DNA of 5,341 bases from Actinomycetota bacterium (GCA_003154635.1 PMDX01000256.1:616-5956), one strand, 5' to 3'. Counted from the first letter of the stretch, positions 1 through 5,341 are shown. The notes: generated by a model not told the origin, from the sequence alone. Made by a program: numbers and translations.

Positions 1-657
1 GAGCAGGCGGTCTTTGACCTCCTCGAGAATGTAGGCTTCGCTCCACTCCTCTGAACCCGGCTCGACCATCGGCGCGAGCGGCTCCGGGGCGATCTCGAAC
101 CCGAGCGCGCGCCACTCGCTGGACAGATGAGACTGATCCTCGAGCGTGAAGTTTGCGACCTTCAGTATCTGCCTCCAGACTCGGGTGTCCTGTTCGCCCA
201 AATGCACCAGGTAGCTCCCGTCGAACCCGTATTCAGCGGGCGCCCCGTGCCCCGGCTCTACGATATCGGCGTCGCTCGCTCCGGGCTCAATGTCGACCAG
301 GTTCTCACCCGGAAGCTCGCGCCGCTCTACGGCTTCGCGGATGTGGCCGGGCCAGTTTTCCGGTGTGACCTCGGTCCACTTGCCACCCAGCACAGCGACT
401 TTCCTGTCGTGTTTTTCCTTGACCCGTATGACAAGTTGAGAGAGGGGCCTTGGACCGGTGGTAGCCGCCCTTTCGACCCATGTCTCCGGCCGGTCGACGG
501 TAAACTCCTCATCGGTCTCGTTGTCGTAGGCGACAATCACGTATCCGCTTATGCCAGGGTCCATCTTGATGTCCAGGATGTCGATCATAGGATTGTCGTC
601 TTCCATCTGCCGGGCAAGTTTCTCGGCGTCCTCTTTGTACAGTCCATCAACTGTCAT
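1..657 (-). CDS. Unrecognised acidic hypothetical protein, 5' part (runs off left edge)
   Basis: The minus strand is open without a stop for 219 codons from an ATG at 657 to the window edge, so the C-terminus is missing. The start is well supported: GGAGG lies eight bases upstream of the ATG. The protein begins MTVDGLYKEDAEKLARQ and is rich in Asp and Glu. It has no cysteine, no signal peptide and no membrane segment in the visible part, so it is probably cytoplasmic. Residues 1-60 look like a short helix followed by strands (DILDIKMDPGISGYVIVAYD). A basic, Trp-containing stretch follows (about residues 61-115, VAVLGGKWTEVTPENWPGH). The later part is acidic and Pro/Gly-rich, then helical (EEWSEAYILEEVKDRLL at the edge). 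I do not recognise a family or a catalytic motif. It is divergent from the ligase gene, so shared control is possible but not shown. The opposite strand also has a long open frame, but that one lacks a ribosome site and a natural-looking protein composition. Confidence 0.75.
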   Translation of the reverse strand, partial: MTVDGLYKEDAEKLARQMEDDNPMIDILDIKMDPGISGYVIVAYDNETDEEFTVDRPETWVERAATTGPRPLSQLVIRVKEKHDRKVAVLGGKWTEVTPENWPGHIREAVERRELPGENLVDIEPGASDADIVEPGHGAPAEYGFDGSYLVHLGEQDTRVWRQILKVANFTLEDQSHLSSEWRALGFEIAPEPLAPMVEPGSEEWSEAYILEEVKDRLL

Positions 658-665
658 CTTGAAAG

Positions 666-670
666 CCTCC
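666..670 (-). promoter_or_regulatory. Shine-Dalgarno site of the divergent gene
   Basis: Read on the minus strand this is GGAGG, followed by eight bases and the ATG at 657. It fixes the start of the left-edge gene and is the main evidence for which strand is coding here. Confidence 0.7.
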
Positions 671-686
671 GCTTAGTCGCCGCCGC

Positions 687-715
687 CCTATCACCGGCGC
701 GTCCGCCGCGGTCAA
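687..715 (-). promoter_or_regulatory. Possible sigma-70-type promoter for the divergent gene
   Basis: On the minus strand TTGACC (715-710; five of six matches to the -35 consensus) is separated by 17 bases from GATAGG (692-687; only three of six at -10). Transcription would start near 680, leaving a leader of about 23 nt that contains the GGAGG site. Spacing and position fit, but the -10 box is weak, so this is tentative. Confidence 0.35.
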
Positions 716-895
716 GGATATTTGTCTGCTGCCAACGCCCTGGTATTTCCATGGGTTTCCATTCGTTGCAGCTACGCCGAACCCTCCAGGCGCGCCCGGG
801 ACCGGTTTCGACGTCAAGGGTCGGTACGGTTCCCGTAGAAGTAGAGCGGCAACCGGGCAGCGAACCAGTTGGAGATGTGTACGATGGGCCTTGTT

Positions 896-900
896 GAGGG
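896..900 (+). promoter_or_regulatory. Shine-Dalgarno site deciding the ligase start
   Basis: GAGGG is followed by seven bases and the ATG at 908, the preferred start. A second site, GGAG at 871-874, stands nine bases before an in-frame ATG at 884, which would add eight residues (MGLVEGNG). A TTG at 869 and an ATG at 875 are also in frame but lack a well-placed site. Confidence 0.5.
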
Positions 901-907
901 TAATGGA

Positions 908-1933
908 ATGGCGGCCTCGAGGCGGCCGATGCCTGTCCATATACTGCCGATGCTTGCGATGCTTTCTGACCTTCCACGCGACGAGAGCGCCTATGCGTTC
1001 GAGTACAAATGGGACGGCATCCGGGCCGTTTACTTTTCTGACGGTTACACCCGCAAGGTAGAGACGAGGAACCTCAAGGACGTCACTTCCAGCTATCCCG
1101 AGCTCGATGGGGTCGCTCTGGCGCTCGAGGGCAGGAGCGCCGTGCTCGACGGCGAGATAGTCGCAATCGGTGAGGACGGAAGCCCGAGCTTCGGGTTGCT
1201 CCAGCACAGGCTTGGTCTTACGAACCCTCAGGAGCTCGCGCGCCGTACCACCGAAATCCCGATAACGTACATGATCTTCGACGTCATGTACCTGGATGGG
1301 CGTTCAACGGAAAGTCTTCCCTATAGCGAGCGCCGGGAACTCCTGGAAAGTTTGAGCCTTGAAGGGCCGGCATGGCGCACTCCACCGTCCTATCACGGCG
1401 AGGGGAAAGCGCTACTCGCTGCTGCGCGCGAGAACCGGCTCGAAGGTGTGATGGCGAAGCGACCGTCCGGCATATACAGGCAGGGCGAGCGCACCCGCGA
1501 CTGGCTCAAGGTCAAGATAGTCCACGGCCAGGAGTTCGTGGTGGGAGGATATAAGCCGCTGAGCACAGGTGCTTCGGGTGTTGGCTCCATACTGGTTGGG
1601 TACTACGACCGGAAAGGACGGGCGGACCGTGTAGCGAAGGGAGATTCCACGGCCGGCGGGCCGAAGCTCGTCTACGCGGGCAAAGTGGGCTCGGGCTTCA
1701 CGGAACGTGACAGGACCCGGCTTAAGAGCCTTCTGGACGAGCGGAGAAGGCAAACGAGCCCTTTTGAAGATGACGACGAGGAGCACGCGGTCTTCGCGGA
1801 GCCGGAGCTTGTAGCGGAGATCGAGTACCGGGGTTGGACCGGGTCCGGCAGGCTTCGACAGCCCGCTTTCAAGGGATTGCGCTACGACAAGCCCGCCGCT
1901 GAAGTAACCAAAGAACAAAAAGTAACAACATGA
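908..1933 (+). CDS. ligD: ATP-dependent DNA ligase, stand-alone LigD ligase domain (NHEJ)
   Basis: This 341-residue ligase seals nicks and broken ends through a lysine-AMP intermediate. The nucleotidyltransferase motifs appear in order: KWDGIR with adenylated lysine K34 (motif I), TRN at 53-55 (Ia), LDGEIV with D81/E83 (III), YMIFDVMYLDG around F124 (IIIa), EGVMAKR at 179-185 (IV) and WLKVKI with K201/K203 (V). The OB-fold domain follows and ends in RLRQPAFKGLRYDK (about 315-328), the LigD form of the C-terminal motif. The length fits the ligase domain alone; no polymerase or phosphoesterase domain is fused to it. The OB fold carries about 15 extra residues between GYYD and LVYAGKVGSGF compared with my recollection of typical LigD proteins. 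The start at 908 is chosen from its ribosome site and because homologues begin shortly before the PMLA motif; 884 is a real alternative. It is first in the row lig, ku, pol. The ligD symbol applies to the ligase domain only. Confidence 0.93.
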   Translation: MAASRRPMPVHILPMLAMLSDLPRDESAYAFEYKWDGIRAVYFSDGYTRKVETRNLKDVTSSYPELDGVALALEGRSAVLDGEIVAIGEDGSPSFGLLQHRLGLTNPQELARRTTEIPITYMIFDVMYLDGRSTESLPYSERRELLESLSLEGPAWRTPPSYHGEGKALLAAARENRLEGVMAKRPSGIYRQGERTRDWLKVKIVHGQEFVVGGYKPLSTGASGVGSILVGYYDRKGRADRVAKGDSTAGGPKLVYAGKVGSGFTERDRTRLKSLLDERRRQTSPFEDDDEEHAVFAEPELVAEIEYRGWTGSGRLRQPAFKGLRYDKPAAEVTKEQKVTT

Positions 1934-1993
1934 GCCTAGCCTCTGCCGGATTGAGCCGGGTCTCGACCCACTTGAGCCTGGTCTCTCAGGCCC
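1931..1993 (+). repeat. Three tandem 21-bp repeat units starting at the ligase stop codon
   Basis: Units begin at 1931, 1952 and 1973, exactly 21 bases apart, and each opens with TGAGCC. The first halves are TGAGCCTAGCCTCT, TGAGCCGGGTCTCG and TGAGCCTGGTCTCT; the second halves diverge. The TGA of the first unit is the ligase stop codon. The third unit can form a small hairpin (GCCTG 1976-1980 with CAGGC 1987-1991, six-base loop), and the second contains GGGTC-TC-GACCC. A close fourth copy lies after the polymerase gene. The function is unknown. Confidence 0.6.
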
Positions 1994-2039
1994 GGTCCAA
2001 GAGCACACCGGCCGAAGATGATCGAAAGGAGCGACAACC

Positions 2040-2852
2040 ATGGCGAGGGCGATCTGGAGCGGAACGATCAGCTTCGGGCTTGTAAACATCCCCGTGAAGC
2101 TCTACGGCGCAGTCAAGGACCGTAACGTTCACTTTCACATGCTTCATGAGAAAGACAACGTGCGCGTGCGGCAGAAGATGTGGTGTCCGGCGGACGGGGA
2201 AGACGTCGAGCTCGACGGCATCGTCAAAGGTTACGAGGTTGGTCCCGACCAGTACGTAGTGGTGAGCGCCGATGAGCTCGACGCGCTCGCACCAGTAGCT
2301 TCACGTGCGATCGAGATCCTTGACTTCGTCTACATGTCCGAGATCGACCCCATCTACTATCAGCATCCCTACTACCTGCTGCCCGACGAACAGGGCAAGA
2401 GGGCGTACAGCCTGTTGCTGCAGGCGCTCAAGGACGCCGGCAGAGTCGGCATCGGCAAGTTGGTCATGCGAAACAAGGAATACCTGGTGGCGCTTCGCCC
2501 ATTCAACGACGTAATGTGCCTTGAAACGATGCACTTCTTCGACGAGGTCGTCGAAGCCGCAACGATAGAGCCCCTTCCCGTGCCCACCGAAGCAAAAGAG
2601 AGGGAGCTCGAGATGGCGCACCAGCTTATTGAAGCGCTTTCGGACAAGTTCGAGCCCGAGCGATATCGCGATGAGTACCGGGAGTCGGTGATGGACCTTG
2701 TCAATGCCAAGGCTGAGGGGCGGGAGTTTGCGATGCCGTCGCCGGTCGAAGAGACGGGGAAGGTCATCGACCTGATGGCGGCTCTCGAGGCGAGCCTGAA
2801 GAGCGCCAGGAGCACGGGAGATGCCGCCGAGGGTGGGGGGAAGTCGCGCTGA
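2040..2852 (+). CDS. ku: Ku, DNA end-binding protein of bacterial NHEJ
   Basis: This is a 270-residue bacterial Ku. The family forms a homodimeric ring that threads onto double-strand break ends, protects them and recruits the LigD activities. Hallmarks are the N-terminal WSGTISFGLVNIPVKLY (6-22), CPADGEDV and IVKGYE (49-66), YYLLPDEQGKRAYSLL (111-126), the KFEPERYRDEYRE stretch (203-215), and VIDLMAALEASLK (242-254), which closes the minimal C-terminal domain. Only a short tail of about 16 residues follows, ending GGGKSR, so there is no long lysine-rich extension of the kind some Ku proteins carry. The start is well placed: AAAGGAG (2025-2031) lies eight bases before the ATG. The stop overlaps the polymerase start by one base, implying co-transcription and coupled translation. 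It sits between ligase and polymerase, as expected for their shared partner. Length is normal and no key region is missing. Confidence 0.96.
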   Translation: MARAIWSGTISFGLVNIPVKLYGAVKDRNVHFHMLHEKDNVRVRQKMWCPADGEDVELDGIVKGYEVGPDQYVVVSADELDALAPVASRAIEILDFVYMSEIDPIYYQHPYYLLPDEQGKRAYSLLLQALKDAGRVGIGKLVMRNKEYLVALRPFNDVMCLETMHFFDEVVEAATIEPLPVPTEAKERELEMAHQLIEALSDKFEPERYRDEYRESVMDLVNAKAEGREFAMPSPVEETGKVIDLMAALEASLKSARSTGDAAEGGGKSR

Positions 2853-3763
2853 TGGACAGATTGCGCGTCGAGGTGGAAGGTCATTCGCTTGAACTTTCAA
2901 ACCTCGACAAGGTGATGTACCCGGAGACGAATTTCACAAAAGCCCAGGTGATCGACTACTACACGCGCATCGCGGATGTGATGCTGCCGCACCTTGAAGG
3001 GCGCCCCGTGACACTCAAGCGGTATCCGGACGGTGTGACGGGGGAGTTCTTCTTTGAGAAGGAGTGTCCGACATTCCATCCCGGGTGGGTCGACACCGCA
3101 ACGTATCCGAGCGTAAACGTGCGTAAAATGGTCAACTACTGCGTCGTCGACAACCTTTCGACCCTCATATGGCTCGCTAACCTCGCGGCGCTGGAGCTGC
3201 ACACGCTGTTATCACTGAGGCAGGACCCCGCCAGGCCCACGTTCGTCGCGTTCGACCTCGACCCCGGGTCACCGGCGGATGTCCTCGATTCGGCATGGGC
3301 GGCGTTCCGGCTGCGCGAGCTGCTCGAAGACGCGGGCCTTGAATGCGTTCCCAAGGTCTCGGGGAGCAAGGGCATCCACGTCTATGTTCCACTCAACACT
3401 CCCGTCGACTACGAGGCGACCAAGGGATTCGCCCACGCGATCGCGATGCTGCTGGAGCGAACGTATCCCGACCGCATGACCTCGGTTATGAGCAAATCCG
3501 TGCGCGGGGGCAAGGTGTTCGTGGACTGGAGCCAGAACGACCCGCACAAGACGACGGTGAGCGTCTATTCTCTTCGCGCGCGGTCGAGGCCTCTCGTATC
3601 GGCACCTGTTACCTGGGATGAGCTGGAGGAAGCACGCGCGGGCAAGAACCCTGACGCCCTGGCCTTCGAAGCCTGGGAAGCGCTTAAGCGCGTTGAAGAC
3701 CATGGCGATATCTTTTCCCAACTCCTCACCCTCAAACAAACCCTCCCCAACCTCAAAGCATAA
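2852..3763 (+). CDS. Stand-alone LigD-type primase-polymerase (NHEJ polymerase)
   Basis: This 303-residue protein matches the LigD polymerase domain of the archaeo-eukaryotic primase superfamily. These enzymes fill gaps and extend break ends, preferring ribonucleotides, and help align ends. Catalytic motifs are visible: FDLDP with metal ligands D135 and D137, SGSKGIHVYVP at 170-180 (nucleotide-binding Ser/Lys/His), and VFVDWSQN with the third acid D225. NLDKVMYP (K20) and TKAQVIDYY (K30) correspond to the lysines that hold the 5' phosphate of the break in this family. RPVTLKRYPDGVTGEFFFEK (51-70) and YSLRARSRPLVSAPVTWDEL (239-258) are further family stretches. The length fits a single polymerase domain with neither ligase nor phosphoesterase attached. 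The ATG overlaps the Ku stop (TGATG); GAGGG at 2829-2833 and a G-run at 2835-2840 inside the Ku end may serve as ribosome site. It ends at TAA, with non-coding sequence after it. Confidence 0.94.
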   Translation: MDRLRVEVEGHSLELSNLDKVMYPETNFTKAQVIDYYTRIADVMLPHLEGRPVTLKRYPDGVTGEFFFEKECPTFHPGWVDTATYPSVNVRKMVNYCVVDNLSTLIWLANLAALELHTLLSLRQDPARPTFVAFDLDPGSPADVLDSAWAAFRLRELLEDAGLECVPKVSGSKGIHVYVPLNTPVDYEATKGFAHAIAMLLERTYPDRMTSVMSKSVRGGKVFVDWSQNDPHKTTVSVYSLRARSRPLVSAPVTWDELEEARAGKNPDALAFEAWEALKRVEDHGDIFSQLLTLKQTLPNLKA

Positions 3764-3771
3764 ACGACGAA

Positions 3772-3809
3772 GGCCTGGGGCCAAATACTTGAGGGTGGTC
3801 TCTCAGGCC
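3772..3809 (+). terminator. Possible hairpin after the polymerase gene (weak terminator candidate)
   Basis: GGCCTG at 3772-3777 pairs perfectly with CAGGCC at 3804-3809, and three more inner pairs are possible if G-U is allowed (nine pairs, 20-base loop). It begins nine bases after the polymerase stop, a natural place for a transcript end. No run of T follows, so it is not a standard intrinsic terminator. The right arm is part of the dispersed repeat. Confidence 0.25.
3787..3809 (+). repeat. Dispersed fourth copy of the ligase-Ku gap repeat
   Basis: This 23-base stretch matches 1970-1992 at 21 of 23 positions in the same orientation. Both read ACTTGAG, two variable bases, then TGGTCTCTCAGGCC. 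The two differing bases (CC at the first site, GG here) fall in the left arm of the small hairpin seen in the third tandem unit and break it. The copies lie in the non-coding stretches after the first and last NHEJ genes. Confidence 0.6.
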
Positions 3810-3960
3810 GCCCGGGGTTAGAAAGAGGCGGGGCCAGAGCAGCGTACGCAATCTCCTGCTATCGGCTTCCAGAACGATCGAATCTACCAATGCTGATGAA
3901 GACCGCCTCCGTCATCATCAATTCAAGTCCTTCAGCAGCCGAGGATGTGCCAGGCTTTTC

Positions 3961-3990
3961 TTTACATTGATCTGCCAGCGCAAATATACT
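3961..3990 (+). promoter_or_regulatory. Strong sigma-70-type promoter for the secreted propeller gene
   Basis: TTTACA (3961-3966; five of six) and TATACT (3985-3990; five of six) are separated by 18 bases. The region is visibly AT-richer than its surroundings. Transcription would start near 3997, upstream of both candidate starts (GTG 4021 and TTG 4081). This is the best promoter match I see in the window and argues that the downstream gene is transcribed independently of the NHEJ genes. Confidence 0.65.
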
Positions 3991-4066
3991 CGGCCCGATA
4001 GAGCGAAATCCGGAGATGGCGTGAATCGATTAAGTTGCATTCATCACGGCCTGTTTGCTTATGCAA

Positions 4067-4073
4067 GAGGGGG
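4067..4073 (+). promoter_or_regulatory. Shine-Dalgarno site supporting the TTG start at 4081
   Basis: GAGGGGG is followed by seven bases and TTG at 4081. A competing site, GGAG at 4012-4015, lies five bases before an in-frame GTG at 4021. The TTG gives a normal-length signal peptide, whereas the GTG would put about 40 residues before the hydrophobic core. Confidence 0.5.
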
Positions 4074-4080
4074 CAAGGAG

Positions 4081-5341
4081 TTGGACTGGATAGACATCAA
4101 GAAAGAAAGCGCACCTGTTTGCGGGAGAAAGTGTCTTTCAACGATCATTATCCTCGCGATGGCATCCGCAATCATCCTTGGCAGTACCGCGAGTCTGCTC
4201 GCGGAGTCCTTTATCTGGAGCGCGCAGGTCAGTGGGACCCCGGTGTTACTCAGCGCCATGAGGGCGCGGGACTCAAGCCATGCCTGGGCGGTCGGACAGG
4301 CTGGCACCATCCGCTATACGAGCAACGGAGGCGCCACGTGGGCAGCTCAGGCAAGCGGTACGGGTGAGGATCTGCAAGGGATCAGTTCCACCGGACCGAC
4401 ACACGCCTGGGCGGTAGGCGACCACGGGGAGATTCGGGTGACGCTCAACGGTGGGGCGTCGTGGAGCCACCAGAATTCCGGGGTTGCGGACGACCTGTCT
4501 GATATCTGCGCCGTCGACGAGAACCATGCCTGGCTTGTCGGGTGGAACGGCACGATCAGGCATACACAGGCGGGGGGGGCGCCGTGGGTTGGGCAGAACA
4601 GCCAGACGACCGAAAACCTCTGGGGAGTCTCGGCTACGGACAGCCAGCACGCATGGGTTGTAGGTAACTCCGGCACGATCCTGCACACATCGAATGCCGG
4701 CACCACCTGGTCCGTGCAGAGCAGCGGGACTACTGAGCACCTGAGGGACGTCTTCGCACAGGACTCCAGCCGGGCGTGGGCCGTGGGGGACAACGGTACA
4801 TTACTGCGTACGACCAACGGCGGAGGGACCTGGGTGCGGCAGACGAGCAATACCTCTATAAATCTACGCGCCGTATCTGCCTCCGACGATAACCACGCCT
4901 GGATTGTGGGTCAAGGAGCCACGATGCTCTTTTCGAGTGACGGTGGCGCGCACTGGTACGCCCAGACTTGCCCGGTCGTCAACTACTACTACGGGCTCGC
5001 GACCCCCGACCCTCTTCACGCGTTTGTATGCGGCGATGGAGGGAACATCATCGCCGGGAATGGGCAGGCGCCAGCCATAACTTCCTTGTCTCCGACAGCG
5101 GGGAGCAGCGGTGCCCAGGTGACTGTAAAAGGGAGTAACTTCGGCTCTGCCCAGACAACATCGACTGTCACGTTCAACGGGGTCGTGGCAGGCATAGTCT
5201 CATGGTCGGATTCACAGGTCCGTTGTACGGTTCCACCTGCCGCGACTGGTGGACCCGTTGTAGTCTCGACACCGTTTGGCAAGAGCAACGGAGCCGATTT
5301 CGTCATGCGGTTTCCAACCTGGTACCTCGCCGAAGGCACCA
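4081..5341 (+). CDS. Secreted Ycf48/BNR-type beta-propeller protein with IPT/TIG domain, 5' part (runs off right edge)
   Basis: The frame is open for 420 codons to the window edge. A signal peptide is clear: KK/GRK-containing n-region, hydrophobic core at 21-40 (TIIILAMASAIILGSTASLL), likely cleavage after A41. Residues 46-328 form repeats with an exact 41-residue period; HAW-type motifs start at 67, 108, 149, 190, 231, 272 and 313. Each full unit carries an Asp-box-like turn such as TSNGGATW. Six full units are flanked by half units, which would close a seven-bladed propeller as in Ycf48-like proteins. Residues 331-409 resemble an IPT/TIG immunoglobulin-like domain (PAITSLSPTAGSSGAQVTVKG). 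The edge reads TWYLAEGT (413-420), a motif I know from surface proteins of deep actinobacteria. The role is probably extracellular or cell-surface binding; a ligand cannot be named. The start could instead be GTG 4021. Its own promoter separates it from the NHEJ genes. Confidence 0.85.
   Translation, partial: MDWIDIKKESAPVCGRKCLSTIIILAMASAIILGSTASLLAESFIWSAQVSGTPVLLSAMRARDSSHAWAVGQAGTIRYTSNGGATWAAQASGTGEDLQGISSTGPTHAWAVGDHGEIRVTLNGGASWSHQNSGVADDLSDICAVDENHAWLVGWNGTIRHTQAGGAPWVGQNSQTTENLWGVSATDSQHAWVVGNSGTILHTSNAGTTWSVQSSGTTEHLRDVFAQDSSRAWAVGDNGTLLRTTNGGGTWVRQTSNTSINLRAVSASDDNHAWIVGQGATMLFSSDGGAHWYAQTCPVVNYYYGLATPDPLHAFVCGDGGNIIAGNGQAPAITSLSPTAGSSGAQVTVKGSNFGSAQTTSTVTFNGVVAGIVSWSDSQVRCTVPPAATGGPVVVSTPFGKSNGADFVMRFPTWYLAEGT
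4279..5064 (+). repeat. 123-bp coding repeat array (propeller blades)
   Basis: Six complete 123-bp units (4279-5016) and a partial seventh (to 5064) keep a perfect 41-codon period with no insertion or deletion. At protein level each starts HAW-VG (variants RAW, HAF) and holds a Gly-Gly/Trp turn about 17 residues later. At DNA level the units are well diverged, so the array is old rather than a recent expansion. Its regularity also produces long antisense open frames. Confidence 0.85.

Larger units (their letters stand above)
658..907. other. Divergent intergenic region between the hypothetical gene and the ligase gene
   Basis: These 250 bases hold the tentative minus-strand promoter and the start-site signals of both flanking genes. 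I see no convincing plus-strand promoter for the NHEJ genes. The best candidate, TTGTCT at 722-727 with TATTTC at 744-749 (16-base spacer), matches poorly. I also see no palindrome of the LexA/SOS-box type. No RNA gene is recognisable. Confidence 0.5.
3764..4080. other. Non-coding region between the NHEJ genes and the secreted-protein gene
   Basis: This 317-base stretch contains the hairpin and repeat copy near its left end and a good promoter near its right end. Between about 3810 and 3960 I see no gene, no RNA gene and no ribosome site with a coding frame. A small inverted repeat (TGATGA 3894-3899, TCATCA 3912-3917) lies there, and another (TGAAT 4022-4026, ATTCA 4039-4043) lies just downstream of the promoter. 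Either could be an operator, but both are short enough to be chance. The reading frame of the downstream protein is open back to 3793 without upstream residues that look like protein. Confidence 0.5.

Noticed and set aside
61..125. Suspected frameshift in the left-edge gene near the GC-repeat at 104-112
   Set aside because: A first reading seemed to switch to an Arg/Ser-rich frame, but recounting the bases shows that the frame is continuous (SSEWRALGFEIAPEPLAP).
860..875. CGAACCAGTTGG upstream of the ligase as a LexA/SOS box
   Set aside because: The half-sites do not have the spacing or symmetry of a known LexA box; only AAC/GTT match around two bases.
127..897. Plus-strand open frame of 256 codons opposite the left-edge gene
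   Set aside because: It is codon-aligned antisense to the minus-strand gene, has no well-placed ribosome site, and its protein is an unnatural Pro/Arg/Val-rich mix. It also runs through the intergenic region up to the ligase start.
1931..1993. Repeat region as a CRISPR array
   Set aside because: The 21-bp units are contiguous and diverged, with no unique spacers between identical repeats and no cas genes in the window.
1412..2089. Minus-strand open frame of 225 codons across the ligase end and the Ku start
   Set aside because: It overlaps two firmly identified genes and the repeat gap. The product matches nothing, and GC-rich genes commonly leave antisense frames open.
4035..4367. Plus-strand 110-codon frame starting at ATG 4035
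   Set aside because: It is in a different frame from the signal peptide and propeller, overlaps them, and gives a featureless Arg/Gly-rich product.
4273..4850. Long minus-strand open frames opposite the propeller repeats (also 5016-5339)
   Set aside because: They are by-products of the 123-bp periodic coding array. The plus-strand frame gives the motif-bearing protein with a signal peptide.

Overview
This GC-rich bacterial window carries a compact set of non-homologous end joining (NHEJ) genes between an unrecognised divergent gene and the start of a large secreted repeat protein. The origin is inferred, not proven. GC-rich codon use, a TTG start and above all the WYLAEGT motif at the right edge suggest a deep-branching actinobacterial lineage (Geothermincolia / Aquicultor-like or a relative of the Coriobacteriia).

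Layout: (1) Positions 657 to 1, minus strand, hold the first 219 codons of an acidic protein that I do not recognise. It has a strong Shine-Dalgarno site and runs off the left edge. (2) Positions 658-907 are the divergent intergenic region. (3) Positions 908-3763, plus strand, are three genes: a stand-alone LigD-type ATP-dependent DNA ligase, Ku, and a stand-alone LigD-type primase-polymerase. Ku and the polymerase share one base (TGATG). Ligase and Ku are separated by 106 bp containing three 21-bp repeat units, the first of which begins at the ligase stop codon. (4) Positions 3764-4080 are non-coding. They hold a fourth copy of the repeat, a possible weak hairpin after the polymerase gene, and a very good sigma-70-type promoter. 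(5) From 4081 to beyond the right edge lies a secreted protein with a signal peptide, a predicted seven-bladed beta-propeller built on an exact 41-residue period, an IPT/TIG domain and the beginning of a WYLAEGT module.

How the genes work together: Ku would bind and bridge double-strand break ends, the polymerase would fill in or extend ends (typically with ribonucleotides), and the ligase would seal them. In well-studied bacteria the ligase and polymerase activities are domains of one LigD protein, usually with a phosphoesterase (PE) domain. Here they are separate proteins flanking Ku, and no PE domain is visible. The secreted propeller protein has its own promoter and is probably functionally unrelated. 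The two edge genes are open to the window ends, so both are partial.
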